From Olsenella sp. An285 (GTDB lineage: Bacteria; Actinomycetota; Coriobacteriia; Coriobacteriales; Atopobiaceae): a stretch of 64,000 bases of DNA. The notes beneath the pieces are model-generated. The model made no database searches. It was not told the origin of the DNA and worked only from the letters and a program-made list of their open reading frames with translations. A program made the position numbers and the translations under genes. Shown in pieces: positions 1-8,624 of the stretch (its first letter is position 1; each line of letters opens with the position of its first letter). The stretch is from contig NZ_NFIZ01000008.1 in the NCBI RefSeq assembly GCF_002159625.1, forward strand, positions 46,585 through 110,584, in the 5' to 3' direction.

Positions 1-356
1 CGGTGCTCATTGGTTCCCCCGTTCTGCCTGAGGAGTCGGTCGATGATGGTGCGCACGCGAACCCAGCGCGCCGTTGCCTCGGTAAGCTCTCCAAGGCCCG
101 AGTCGGTGATGTGGTAGTACTTGCGGCGCGCCCCCTGGGACTCGTTGCCCCAGTAGCTCTCCACGAACCCCTGGCCCTCCAGGCGCTTGAGGCTCGTGTA
201 GAGCGAGGGCTCCTTCATCTCGTACGCGCCGTCGCTGGCGCTGGCGACGTCCTTCAGGATCTCGTACCCGTACGAGTCCCCGTCCGTGAGCGTGTTGAGA
301 ACGATGGCGTCGATGTTGCCCCGGATGAGGTCGCTCTCCGCGTCTCGGCCTGCCAT
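1..356 (-). CDS. PadR family transcriptional regulator (partial, runs off the left edge)
   Basis: Reading the minus strand from the ATG at 356 gives an open frame to base 1, about 118 residues, with no stop inside the window. The N-terminal half is a PadR winged helix: LIRGNIDAIVLNTLTDGDSYGYEIL is split by the usual GDSYGYEI core, followed by EPSLYTSLKRLEGQGFV (recognition helix and start of wing) and RRKYYHITDSG (wing). The ribosome site is GGGAGGTGACC just before the ATG. PadR proteins usually repress a neighbouring transporter or their own operon; the target is not visible. The upstream stretch 357-430 is AT-rich and probably holds its promoter. The family call is secure; the C-terminal domain is not seen. 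Confidence 0.9.
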   Translation of the reverse strand, partial: MAGRDAESDLIRGNIDAIVLNTLTDGDSYGYEILKDVASASDGAYEMKEPSLYTSLKRLEGQGFVESYWGNESQGARRKYYHITDSGLGELTEATARWVRVRTIIDRLLRQNGGTNEH

Positions 357-522
357 GGTCACCTCCCTGCTCGTCCTGACTTTTGCTCAGTCTACCAAAT
401 TACTATGTCACACAATATACCATTGGAGAGATTGAACTGTGAGTGGCAGTAATCACCGGGCGAGAGGCGCCCTCCCTCGATGCGGTATGCTGAAAGGCGA
501 CAAGGCAAAGGGGGCGGGTGAC

Positions 523-1302
523 ATGGGTGAGGCGCGCGACGGCTTCGTGGGGGTCTTCGACTCCGGGCTGGGCGGCATCAGCGTGCTTCGTGCGCTGGTG
601 GAGGAGCTGCCGCACGAGGACTTCCGCTACTTCGGCGACTCCGCCAACGCCCCCTACGGGGAGAAGACCGAGGCCCAGGTGCTCGACCTCTCCCGCAGGA
701 TAGCCGACCGCTTCCTCGCGGACGGAGCTAAGGCCATCGTCATCGCCTGCAACACGGCCACCTCCGCCTCGGCGGCGACGCTTCGCGCGGCGCATCCCGA
801 CGTCCCCATCGTGGGCATCGAGCCCGCGCTCAAGCCGGCTGCGCGCGCCTTCCCGCACGGGCGCATCCTCGTGATGGCCACCGAGATGACGCTTCATCTT
901 GACAAGTACCACGAGCTCGCGCGCGCCTGGGGAGGGGAGTGCGAGGTGATCCCCGTGCCCTGCCCGGGGCTCGCCGCACGCATCGAGCGCGGCGACCTCG
1001 ACGCCCCGGATCTGGGCGAGATGGTCGAGGGCCTCGTCGGCGGCTATGCGGGCAGCGTCGACGCCGTGGTGCTGGGCTGCACGCACTACCCCTTCGTGCG
1101 CCGGCAGATCGAGCGCGTCCTCGGCCCCGGTGTCGCCTTCTTCGACGGCGGTGCGGGTACGGCGCGGCAGCTCCGCAAGCGGCTCGCGGAGGAGGGGCTC
1201 GCCGCGGTGCGCGACAGGGCCGGGCGCGTGGAGTTTGCCTCGAGCCTGGACACGCCCGATGAGCTGGGGCTTTATCGGTCGTTCTTCCACATGGAGCGCT
1301 AG
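523..1302 (+). CDS. murI: Glutamate racemase
   Basis: This 259-residue protein interconverts L- and D-glutamate in the cytoplasm and supplies D-Glu for peptidoglycan. The N-terminal FDSGLGGISVL motif, FGDSANAPYG, and the two catalytic cysteines in ACNTATS (Cys76) and LGCTHYPF (Cys186) are all present, and the length is typical. The ATG at 523 was chosen because MGEARDGFVGVFDSG starts shortly before the first strand and a purine-rich AAAGGGGGCGG precedes it; an in-frame upstream ATG at 439 would add 28 poorly conserved residues. The next gene is 266 bp away, so murI is probably monocistronic. Confidence 0.95.
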   Translation: MGEARDGFVGVFDSGLGGISVLRALVEELPHEDFRYFGDSANAPYGEKTEAQVLDLSRRIADRFLADGAKAIVIACNTATSASAATLRAAHPDVPIVGIEPALKPAARAFPHGRILVMATEMTLHLDKYHELARAWGGECEVIPVPCPGLAARIERGDLDAPDLGEMVEGLVGGYAGSVDAVVLGCTHYPFVRRQIERVLGPGVAFFDGGAGTARQLRKRLAEEGLAAVRDRAGRVEFASSLDTPDELGLYRSFFHMER

Positions 1303-1331
1303 GCGCCCGCACGGCTTCGGAGCGCCCCTCG

Positions 1332-1448
1332 TTTGTAGGGTATTTCAAACGGGGTTGCTCAAGTACTACCTGGGAAGTGCCATTTCTCTACCTGCGGGTC
1401 TTGTGCCCTCCATTTGTTGGGTATCTCGAAAGCCGCTGAGGAAATACC
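1332..1448. promoter_or_regulatory. Repeated GGGTAT half-sites upstream of the BaiH-like gene
   Basis: TTTGTAGGGTATTTCAAAC (1332-1350) and TTTGTTGGGTATCTCGAAAG (1413-1432) are two imperfect copies of one motif, followed by an inverted GAAATACCC at 1440. They lie in the 266-bp gap before the oxidoreductase. A similar word, TTGGGTATTTGTCGAAA on the minus strand, is found near 30860. An operator is possible, but no regulator is identified. Confidence 0.3.
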
Positions 1449-1568
1449 CCGAAAACGACCTTTTGCCGATTCACGGCGTCCCGTCGAGCGGGACCGGGGC
1501 GCATCGGCCACATCCGGGGGAACAATCCTCCCAGATGCCGGCGTCGCCGGCAGTGAGAGGAGGACCCG

Positions 1569-3491
1569 ATGTTCGACCATCTGTTCAGCCCGTTCAAGGT
1601 TCGCGGCATGGAGCTCAAGAACCGCATCGTCATGCCCGCCATGGGCACCCGCTTCTGCGAGGACCGCTACATCACGCAGCGGCTCATCGACTACCACGTG
1701 GCGCGCGCAAAGGCCGGGTGCGCCCTCAACATCGTGGAGGTGTCGAGCGTCCACACGCCCAGCGCGCCGAGCATGTTCGTCTCCATCTCGGAGGACTGCT
1801 ACGTCGAGGGTCACCGCCGTCTCGTGGACGCCATTCACGCCGCGGGCGGGAAGGCCGGCGTCCAGCTCTGGCAGGGCTCGATCGCGGTTGGCATGGACCG
1901 CTCCGCGCAGATGCTCGTGGCGTCCGACCTGCCGCTCGCCCCGGGCTTTACGCTGCCGGGTATCACGCACGAGCAGATAGACGAGATCGTGACCTGCTTC
2001 GGCGAGGCCGCGCGCCGCGCCCGCGAGGCCGGCTACGACTGCGTGGAGTTCCACTGCGCGCACAACTACCTGCCGCACTCGTTCCTCTCCGCCGGCATCA
2101 ACCACCGCACGGACGAGTATGGCGGCAGCCTGGAGAACCGCGCCCGCTTCCCGCTTGCCTGCATTCGCGCCATCCGCGCGGCCATCGGCGACGACATGGC
2201 GCTTCTCATGCGCATCGACGCCCATGACGACTTCCTCGAGAACGGCATGACCATCGAGGACACCATCGAGTTCTGCCGCTGGGCCGCCGAGGCCGGCGTG
2301 GACGTGCTCGACGTCTCCCGCGGCAACATCATCTCCGCGGCCAACGCCTACGAGGTTCCGCCCATCGACCTGCCGCCCGCCTTCAACATCGACAACGCCG
2401 CGCGCATCCGCCGCGAGACCGGCGTGCCCACCATCGGCGTCGGGCGCATCAACACGCCGCAGCTCGCCGAGGACATCCTCGCCGAGGACAAGGTCGACCT
2501 CGTGGTCATGGGCCGCGCCCAGCTCGCCGACCCCGACTTCGTGGCCAAGGCGCGTGAGGGCCGCGTGGACGACATCGTCTACTGCGTGGGCTGTGACCAG
2601 GGCTGCCTCGACGGCTTCGCGGACATGGAGCGCTTCGAGGCCATCACGTGCCTGCGCAACCCCGCGCTCGGGCACGAGACAGACTGGGCGCTCGCGCCCG
2701 CCGCGACGCCCAAGCGCGTGGCCGTGGTCGGCGCCGGCATGGCGGGCCTCGTTGCGGCTCAGACGCTCAAGCTCCGCGGGCACGAGCCCGTGGTCTTCGA
2801 GGCGACCGAGCGGCTGGGCGGACAGTTCGTGACCGCAGGCATGGCGCCGGGCAAGGCCGAGATGGCCGCCGCCGCTCGCTCCCAGGGCGAGCAGGTCGAG
2901 CGCCTGGGGGTGGAGATCCGCCGGGGCACCCCGTTCACGCCGGAGACCCTGAGCGCCGAGAAGTTCGACGAGCTCATCATTGCCAACGGCGCCGAGCCGC
3001 TGACGCTGGGCCTCGACGGCTCCCGTGCCTTTGTCGCGGTTGACGTGCTCGAGGGCCGCGCGCAGGTTCCGGACGGGGCGATCGTGGTCATCGGCGGCGG
3101 CCTCGTGGGCCTCGAGGTGGCCGACTACCTGGCCACGGCGGGACACCCCGTCACGGTGGTGGAGATGCTGGAGCAGGCTGGGGCCGACCTCGGCGCCGCG
3201 CGCAAGTCCATGGTGCTGATGAAGATGGCACAGCTCGGCGTGGACATCCGCACCGGCACGCGCTTCGTCGAGCTCGCGGACGGCGGCGCGGTGGTCGAGA
3301 AGGACGGCGCGGCGGAGACGCTTCCGGGCTCCGTGGTGGTCGCCGTGGGCTCGCGCTCCGTCGACAACGCCGCACTCCTTGCCGCGGCGGAGGCGGCGGG
3401 CGTCCCCGCGCACGTGATCGGTGACGCCAAGAGCCCGCGCCGCGCGCTCGACGCCACGCGCGAGGGCTTCCTCGTGGCCAAGGACCTGTAG
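1569..3491 (+). CDS. NADH:flavin oxidoreductase, old-yellow-enzyme/2,4-dienoyl-CoA reductase (BaiH-like) family
   Basis: The 640-residue protein has the three-part build of the FadH/BaiCD/BaiH/trimethylamine dehydrogenase family. An FMN TIM barrel (about 1-345) carries GVQLWQGS and FHCAHNYLPHSFLS. A 4Fe-4S cluster motif CVGCDQGCLDGF with a downstream Cys in CLRNPALG follows (about 338-365). Then come an FAD-binding fold (VAVVGAGMAGLVAAQTL) and an NAD(H)-binding fold (IVVIGGGLVGLEVADYL). The enzyme reduces an activated C=C bond with NAD(P)H; candidate substrates are enoates, bile-acid intermediates or dienoyl-CoA, and sequence alone cannot choose. The start has GAGAGGAGGACCCG upstream. It stands alone between murI and the repeat-rich gap at 3492. 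Confidence 0.88.
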   Translation: MFDHLFSPFKVRGMELKNRIVMPAMGTRFCEDRYITQRLIDYHVARAKAGCALNIVEVSSVHTPSAPSMFVSISEDCYVEGHRRLVDAIHAAGGKAGVQLWQGSIAVGMDRSAQMLVASDLPLAPGFTLPGITHEQIDEIVTCFGEAARRAREAGYDCVEFHCAHNYLPHSFLSAGINHRTDEYGGSLENRARFPLACIRAIRAAIGDDMALLMRIDAHDDFLENGMTIEDTIEFCRWAAEAGVDVLDVSRGNIISAANAYEVPPIDLPPAFNIDNAARIRRETGVPTIGVGRINTPQLAEDILAEDKVDLVVMGRAQLADPDFVAKAREGRVDDIVYCVGCDQGCLDGFADMERFEAITCLRNPALGHETDWALAPAATPKRVAVVGAGMAGLVAAQTLKLRGHEPVVFEATERLGGQFVTAGMAPGKAEMAAAARSQGEQVERLGVEIRRGTPFTPETLSAEKFDELIIANGAEPLTLGLDGSRAFVAVDVLEGRAQVPDGAIVVIGGGLVGLEVADYLATAGHPVTVVEMLEQAGADLGAARKSMVLMKMAQLGVDIRTGTRFVELADGGAVVEKDGAAETLPGSVVVAVGSRSVDNAALLAAAEAAGVPAHVIGDAKSPRRALDATREGFLVAKDL

Positions 3492-3511
3492 GCGCGGCCC
3501 CGCACGAAAAC

Positions 3512-3699
3512 GCCCGCACTCGTGAGTGCGGGCCAGAAGTGCGGGCAGTTTTGGATGGGTGGCGGCTCGAGTGCGGGCCGCCACCCATCGTTTGCGCTCA
3601 GGTGCGGGCATCGAGTGACCGCCGGCCCGCACTCGGTGCGCGGGCCGAGAAGTGCGGGCGGACGGCTCGTCGTTCTTCTCGCCAGTCGCCGTCCTTCTC
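3512..3699. repeat. Gap packed with AGTGCGGGC repeats and nested hairpins
   Basis: AGTGCGGGC or its complement occurs at 3512, 3525, 3538, 3570, 3625 and 3651. The first two form a hairpin (3512-3533) suited to end the oxidoreductase transcript. ATGGGTGGCGGC (3555-3566) pairs perfectly with 3577-3588. The gap ends in CGTTCTTCTCGCC and GTCCTTCTCGC, copies of the window-wide CGAGAAGAAC word. No gene is seen here. Confidence 0.7.
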
Positions 3700-3700
3700 G

Positions 3701-4585
3701 CTAGACGCGACGCTGTCCCCAGAAGAAGAGGGCCACGGTGCCGGGACCGGTGTGCACGCCGATGGTGGCGCCGATGGGGAAGATCTCCACCTTGCCGTTG
3801 AGCTTGGGGAAGCGCTCCTCGATGCGCGCGGCAACCTCCTGCGCGTCCGCAAGGCACTCGGACTGGCTGATGTAGCACGTGCCGGAGTAGTCGAGGCCGT
3901 CCTCGGCGAGCTCCTCCATCTTCTCCACCACGCGGTTGATCGCCTTGGCCTTGGTGCGGATCTTCTCCTTCACGGCGAGCGAGCCGTCGGGCTCCACGTC
4001 CATCACGGGGCAGATCTTGAGCATGCCGCCCACGAGGCCCGCGGCCTTGGAGATGCGGCCGCCGCGCACGAAGAACGTGAGGTCGGACGAGAAGAACCAG
4101 TGCTGGACCTCGTGCTTGTGGTCCTCGGCCCAGGCGGCGAGCTCGTCGATGCCCATCCCGCCGTCGCGCAGCTCGGCGAGCCTGTCCATGAGCAGGCCAA
4201 AGCCCGAGGACGCGGCGAGCGAGTCTATGACGTAGATCTTGCGGTCGGGGTACTTCTCGGCCAGCTGGTCGCGCGCGGCGCAGGCGGAGTTGAACGTGCC
4301 GGAGATGCCGGTCGAGAGCGTCACGTGAAGGACGTCCTTGCCCTGCGCGAGGTACTTCTCGAAGTGCTCCATGTAGTCGCCGGCGCTGATCTGCGAGGTC
4401 TTGGCGTCCGCGCCCGCGAGCATCTTGGCGTAGAGCTGGGCGGGCGGGTTGGTGGCGCCAAAGTCGTCCTTGCACATCTCGCCGTTGAGGAAGTAGTTGA
4501 AGTAGAGATAGGCGATGTCGCGATTTTCGAGCCACTCGCGCGTGACGTCGGCGGTGGAGCAGCAGCTGAGAACGTAGCCGGGCAT
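3701..4585 (-). CDS. DegV family fatty-acid-binding protein
   Basis: This 294-residue DegV/FakB-type protein begins MPGYVLSCCSTADVT, with the usual N-terminal beta strand and STAD motif. The hallmark LSTGISGTFNSA and DSLAASSGFGLL segments follow, then GGRISKAAGLVGGMLKICPV and a C-terminal GATIGVHTGPGTVALFF. FakB proteins hold a fatty acid for phosphorylation by FakA; DegV paralogues often lack a known partner, and no FakA gene is nearby. GAGGAGAATTC precedes the ATG. It is divergent from the oligoendopeptidase at 4688, with about 100 bp holding both promoters. Confidence 0.92.
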   Translation of the reverse strand: MPGYVLSCCSTADVTREWLENRDIAYLYFNYFLNGEMCKDDFGATNPPAQLYAKMLAGADAKTSQISAGDYMEHFEKYLAQGKDVLHVTLSTGISGTFNSACAARDQLAEKYPDRKIYVIDSLAASSGFGLLMDRLAELRDGGMGIDELAAWAEDHKHEVQHWFFSSDLTFFVRGGRISKAAGLVGGMLKICPVMDVEPDGSLAVKEKIRTKAKAINRVVEKMEELAEDGLDYSGTCYISQSECLADAQEVAARIEERFPKLNGKVEIFPIGATIGVHTGPGTVALFFWGQRRV

Positions 4586-4687
4586 GAATTCTCCTCTGAC
4601 GGGTACAATACCTTCTCGAATCATAGCCGAACTCACACGCATGGCGCGCATAACGGTGTCGCCGTGCACACGCGGAGGAGGACCCAC

Positions 4688-6403
4688 ATGACGGATGCCG
4701 TCAAGTTCAAGGACATGCCCTACGAGCGCCCGGACCTCGAGGCCGTGAAGGCCGAGTACGCGCGCCTGGCCGCCGCGCTCGCCGGCGCCGAGACCCTCGA
4801 GGCCGCGGACGCCGCGTTCCTGGAGAAGGACCAGCTCGACCGCCACGTGCAGACGGCCGCCGAGCTCGCCATGATCCGCCACGTCATCGACACGCGCGAC
4901 GAGTTCTACGACGCGGAGTCCGCGTTCTGGGACGAGGCCCAGCCGGAGCTCCAGCAGGCCTCCGACGCCTTCACCGCCGCCCTTCTTTCCACGCCCTTCC
5001 GCGCGCAGCTGGAGGAGAAGTACGGCGAGCTGCTCTTTGCCCAGGCCGAGCAGGAGCGCCGCACCATCGACCCCGCGATCGTGGAGGACATGAAGCGCGA
5101 GAACGCCCTTTCGCAGGAGTACGTGAAGCTCATCGCCTCCGCGCAGATTCCCTTCGAGGGCGGCACCTACACGCTCTCCCAGCTCATGCCGTTCAAGAAG
5201 TCCGCGGACGACGCCCGGCGCCTGGCCGCGTGGAAGGCTGAAGGCGCCTGGTACAAGGAGCACCAGGCCGACCTCGACCGCATCTACGACGAGCTCACCC
5301 ACGTGCGCGACGCCATGGGCAGGAAGCTCGGCTACGAGAACTACCTGCCGCTCGGCTACGACCGCATGGGTCGGCTCTCCTACGGCCGCGAGGACGTGGA
5401 GCGCTTCCGCGAGGCCGTGCGCACCTACGTGGTGCCGCTGGCGGACAAGGTCTACCGCGCGCAGGCGGAGCGCCTGGGCGTGGAGTACCCGCTCTCCTTT
5501 GCCGACGAGGCGCTCTCCTTCCGCTCCGGCAACCCCGCGCCGTGCGGCACCGCCGACGACGTGCTCGAGGCCGGACGCACCTTCTACCGCGCGCTCAGCC
5601 CCGAGACCGGTGCCTTCTTTGACATGATGCTCGACCGCGACCTCATGGACGTCCTCTCCACCGAGGGCAAGGCCGGCGGCGGCTTCATGACGCAGATCCC
5701 GGACTACGACGTCCCCTTCATCTTTGCCAACTTCAACGGCACGCAGGGCGACGTCGAGGTGGTCACGCACGAGGCGGGCCACGCGTTCTCCTACTACATG
5801 AACACCCACGTGGTGCCCATCACCCTCTCCATGCCCTCGATGGAGGCCTGCGAGGTCCACTCGATGTCCATGGAGTTCATGGCCTGGCCGTGGGCCGAGG
5901 AGTTCTTCGGTGACGACGCGCGCAAGTACCGCTACGCGCACCTGGCCGGCGCCATCACCTTCATCCCGTACGGCACGATGGTCGACCACTTCCAGCACGA
6001 GGTCTACGAGCACCCCGAGATGACGCCCGCCGAGCGCCACGCCACCTGGAAGCGCCTGCTCGGCGTCTACATGCCGTGGATGCGCCTCGACGGCGACATC
6101 CCCTTCTACGCCGAGGGCGAGGGCTGGCAGCGCCAGCACCACATCTACGAGAACCCGCTCTACTACATCGACTACTGCCTCGCGCAGACGGTGGCGCTCG
6201 AGTTCTGGGCGATGTCGCAGGACGACTTCAAGGGCGCATGGGAGCACTACATGGCCTACACGCGCCAGGGCGGCACGCGCGCCTTCACGGACCTTCTGGC
6301 CCACGCGGGCATGACCTCGCCCTTCGACGAGGGCTGCCTCAAGGCCATCTGCGAGCGCGCCACCGCCTGGCTCGAGTCCTACGACCTCACCGGCATCGCG
6401 TAA
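4688..6403 (+). CDS. M3 family oligoendopeptidase
   Basis: The 571-residue protein is a cytoplasmic zinc metallopeptidase of the PepF/M3B type. The zinc and catalytic site HEAGH lies near residues 361-365 (VVTHEAGHAFSYYMN), with the third ligand expected in the helix SMEACEVHSMSMEFMAWPW. The C-terminal HHIYENPLYYIDYCLAQ and MTSPFDEGCLK are typical of the family. It probably trims short peptides, which fits the Opp peptide importer 5 kb downstream. GGAGGAGGACCCAC precedes the ATG. A REP palindrome overlaps its stop codon. Confidence 0.93.
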   Translation: MTDAVKFKDMPYERPDLEAVKAEYARLAAALAGAETLEAADAAFLEKDQLDRHVQTAAELAMIRHVIDTRDEFYDAESAFWDEAQPELQQASDAFTAALLSTPFRAQLEEKYGELLFAQAEQERRTIDPAIVEDMKRENALSQEYVKLIASAQIPFEGGTYTLSQLMPFKKSADDARRLAAWKAEGAWYKEHQADLDRIYDELTHVRDAMGRKLGYENYLPLGYDRMGRLSYGREDVERFREAVRTYVVPLADKVYRAQAERLGVEYPLSFADEALSFRSGNPAPCGTADDVLEAGRTFYRALSPETGAFFDMMLDRDLMDVLSTEGKAGGGFMTQIPDYDVPFIFANFNGTQGDVEVVTHEAGHAFSYYMNTHVVPITLSMPSMEACEVHSMSMEFMAWPWAEEFFGDDARKYRYAHLAGAITFIPYGTMVDHFQHEVYEHPEMTPAERHATWKRLLGVYMPWMRLDGDIPFYAEGEGWQRQHHIYENPLYYIDYCLAQTVALEFWAMSQDDFKGAWEHYMAYTRQGGTRAFTDLLAHAGMTSPFDEGCLKAICERATAWLESYDLTGIA

Positions 6404-6435
6404 CGTGACAAAGGGACAGTCCCTTTGTCATGTTA
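6401..6435. repeat. REP-like palindrome / probable terminator
   Basis: A near-perfect 35-nt palindrome with core AAAGGGACAGTCCCTTT and TGACA ends begins at the stop codon of the oligoendopeptidase gene. It shares the GGGACAGTCCC core with the palindromes at 7009 and 51839. Confidence 0.75.
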
Positions 6436-6455
6436 TGTGAGGAAGCGAGAAGAAC

Positions 6456-6974
6456 GTGAGAAAGAAGGAGCGCGAGCGCCTCAAGGACTTCGGTCGCGGT
6501 GACGACGGCAAGATGGCCTATCTCGGCGACCACGTTCGCCTGGCGGACGGCCAGGACCGCGGCCGGCTGCTCCGCGCGCTCTGGGCGGCGTGCGGCGCGG
6601 CGACCCTGGCGACGCTCGTCGCCTCGCTTGCCAACCCCGCCGGCCTCTCCGGCTGCCCCTACGTGGTGATGCCCTACATGCTGCAGTTCGTGGCCATGGT
6701 GTGGGTGCTCTGGGGGATGGGCCGCCTCTCCGTTGCCGGGGAGCGCGTGCGCGTGTACGTGCGCGACGAGACCGTGGGCGCGCTGCCGCTGCGCTGCGTC
6801 GTGGCGGCCGCCCTGGCGCTTGTGGCGGCGGTGGGGGAGGTCGTGTTCCTCGTGCTCTCCGGAGCGGCGCCCGCGGCGGCGGACTTCGCGTTTCTCGCCT
6901 GCGAGGCGGTCGCGGTGGTGGCGCTCGTGGCGCTGCGCCGCCTCTGCCTCGCCACCACCTGGCAGCCCTGTTAG
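6456..6974 (+). CDS. Small integral membrane protein, unknown function
   Basis: I do not recognise a family. The 172-residue product has a basic N-terminal tail (MRKKERERLKDFGRG) and four predicted membrane segments: near 42-62, 68-88, 108-132 and 140-160. The start is a GTG with GAGGAAGCGAGAAG upstream; the exact word GAGAAGAAC (6447-6455) abuts the start codon. The regulator gene starts 9 bp after its stop, so the two probably form an operon and the regulator may control it. Confidence 0.6.
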   Translation: MRKKERERLKDFGRGDDGKMAYLGDHVRLADGQDRGRLLRALWAACGAATLATLVASLANPAGLSGCPYVVMPYMLQFVAMVWVLWGMGRLSVAGERVRVYVRDETVGALPLRCVVAAALALVAAVGEVVFLVLSGAAPAAADFAFLACEAVAVVALVALRRLCLATTWQPC

Positions 6975-6983
6975 GGGGCGGAC

Positions 6984-8216
6984 GTGACGCGAGCCCACCT
7001 GGACACATCTGTAAATTGGGGACAGTCCCCAATTTACAGAACGGGGGCGCTCATCCGGCGGGAGCGCCTCGCGCGCGACTGGAGCCTCAAGGGCCTGGCG
7101 CACGGCATCTGCGCCGTCTCGTACCTCTCCAAGATCGAGCGCGGCGAGGCCGACCCAAGCCCGGAGATCATAGGTGCGCTCCTCAGGCGCCTGGGCGTCG
7201 ACTGGCACGACGACGAGGCGTTTCTCGCCCGGGCGCGCGACCTGCTGAACCGCGGCTACGACGCCGTGCTCTCCGTTGAGGAGGCCGCGCTCCCCGGGCT
7301 TCGCGAGGAGCTCGCCGCGCGATCGCGGGAGCTCGCCGCAAGTCCGCTCGCGGCGGAGGCCGCCCTGCTCGAGGGGCTTCTGGCCGCGCCGCGCCGTCCC
7401 GTGGGCCCGGAGCTCGAGGCCCTTCTGGACGGTCGGCTGCTGGGCCTGCAGCGCCTGGCCGAGGGCCGCTATGATGACGCCCTGCGCCTCTGCCCCTGTG
7501 CGCTCACCTACCTGGAGGCCGGCTTCTCCGCCTACAAGACGGGGGAGAGGAACTACGCCCCGGCAATCGAGCTCCTGCGGCGCGCCTACGACGAGGCTGC
7601 CGCGGAGGGCCGCGCGCACGTGATGGTGAGCGCCCGCGTCTACCTGGGCAACTGCTACTGCAACCAGCTGGACCTCGAGAACATGGAGCGCGAGTACGCC
7701 GCCGCCGCGCGCCTTGCCAGGGCGCTGGGCGAGAAGGACCTGCTGCGGACGATCGGCTACAATGCTGCGTCCACCCAGATCGAGTGTGGCCGCTTTGACG
7801 AGGCGTACGCGTTCTTCTCGGCGCTTGAGCGGCCGGACCCGCTTGACCTGCACAAGCTCGCGGTCTGCTGCGAGGGGCTGGGCCTGCCCGAGGAGGCGCT
7901 CGCGGCGCTCGACCGGGTGCCGGAGGATGCCGGCGGCCTCGTCCTCCAGCTCTGCGACCTCGTGCGTTATCGCCTCGAGCACGCCGACTACCTCAGGCGT
8001 CCGGAGTACGGGGAGGCGCTGCTGGTGGCGTTCGCGCGCTGCCGGGAGGAGCTGCCCATAGGGTTTGTGGCCTTCCACCTGCCCTGGGTCCTCGAGTGGT
8101 ATACCGCCAACCGCCAGTACCGCGCGGCCTTCGAGCTCGAGCGCGACTTTCCCCTGAGGCTTCCGACGCGGTCTGCCGCCGCCGTGGAATACGACGGTGC
8201 GAAAGGGGTACAATAG
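6984..8216 (+). CDS. XRE-family regulator with TPR-like C-terminal domain; 5' end altered by a REP element
   Basis: The 410-residue protein has an N-terminal helix-turn-helix (GALIRRERLARDWSLKGLA, then SYLSKIERGEADPSPEIIGALL, about residues 22-70). A long helical region follows, with TPR-like repeats (NYAPAIELLRRAYDEAAAEG; YLGNCYCNQLDLENMEREYA), as in Rgg/PlcR-type regulators that sense peptides. The start is a GTG at 6984. A 31-nt palindrome (7009-7039) lies in frame and encodes SVNWGQSPIYR at residues 9-19, directly before the HTH; no start codon follows it that would preserve the domain. The native start was probably displaced by this repeat. Confidence is high for the domain and moderate for the start. 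Confidence 0.8.
   Translation: MTRAHLDTSVNWGQSPIYRTGALIRRERLARDWSLKGLAHGICAVSYLSKIERGEADPSPEIIGALLRRLGVDWHDDEAFLARARDLLNRGYDAVLSVEEAALPGLREELAARSRELAASPLAAEAALLEGLLAAPRRPVGPELEALLDGRLLGLQRLAEGRYDDALRLCPCALTYLEAGFSAYKTGERNYAPAIELLRRAYDEAAAEGRAHVMVSARVYLGNCYCNQLDLENMEREYAAAARLARALGEKDLLRTIGYNAASTQIECGRFDEAYAFFSALERPDPLDLHKLAVCCEGLGLPEEALAALDRVPEDAGGLVLQLCDLVRYRLEHADYLRRPEYGEALLVAFARCREELPIGFVAFHLPWVLEWYTANRQYRAAFELERDFPLRLPTRSAAAVEYDGAKGVQ
7009..7039. repeat. REP-like palindrome, family 1 (inside the XRE gene)
   Basis: This copy runs CTGTAAATTGGGGACAG then TCCCCAATTTACAG and is a near-perfect palindrome. Sister copies lie at 10239-10267 and 51200-51230. It is read in frame in the regulator's N-terminus. 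Confidence 0.85.
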
Positions 8217-8264
8217 GCTCGACGGCCGCCTACGTTGCCACACCTAGGCAGTGCCGTTACTTAC

Positions 8265-8299
8265 GACGGGGCCGCAGGCGTTCAGCGCTTGCGGCCCGC
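8265..8299 (-). terminator. Hairpin at the end of the 41-residue peptide gene
   Basis: On the minus strand, GGGCCGCAAGCGC pairs with GCGCCTGCGGCCCC-like sequence around CTGAA; the stop codon of the small ORF lies in the loop. It could serve as the terminator of the small gene and also of the XRE gene arriving from the left. Confidence 0.5.
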
Positions 8300-8407
8300 G
8301 CTTTCATCGGATCTCCTACGCACCTCTCGAACGAACCTTACTATCGCCAAGGCGAGGTTGACGCACCTCTCCAGAAACGCAACGACCTCAGAAACATCCA
8401 TCGGCAT
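8282..8407 (-). CDS. Small 41-residue hydrophobic/basic peptide, type I toxin-like (candidate)
   Basis: A strong ribosome site, GGGAGGAGGTG, directly precedes an ATG. The peptide starts MPMDVSEVVAFLERCV, has a hydrophobic middle (NLALAIVRFV) and a highly basic tail (REVRRRSDESAGRKR). A GC-rich hairpin overlaps the stop. One short hydrophobic helix, a charged C-terminus and a stable 3' hairpin recall type I toxins and holin-like peptides, but I see no proven antisense RNA and recognise no homologue. The reading frame extends upstream to 8554 without a better start. Confidence 0.4.
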   Translation of the reverse strand: MPMDVSEVVAFLERCVNLALAIVRFVREVRRRSDESAGRKR

Positions 8408-8624
8408 CACCTCCTCCCGCAGGAGCGGCGCTGCCCTCGGTACGCGGTTCGACCGCCGAGCCGTGAGTGAAATTCTACCCAAGTGGGGTCTAGTTTTCTC
8501 AAATAACTCGTGTAAGACGTTCTTACCTTCAAACCACATGGGATAATTTCCCAAAACATTGCGGTTCTTCTCGTTAATAGCTCTGCCAGACTAAAACAAG
8601 GACAGGCGAGAAGGACGGTGAGAC

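Noticed and set aside
1359..4535. Very long open frame on the minus strand opposite the oxidoreductase and through degV
   Set aside because: It is a GC-rich shadow: the plus-strand gene has intact family motifs, while this frame is low-complexity Arg/His/Ala sequence. Similar long shadows oppose the genes at 24381-26138, 46587-48809 and 58457-61387.
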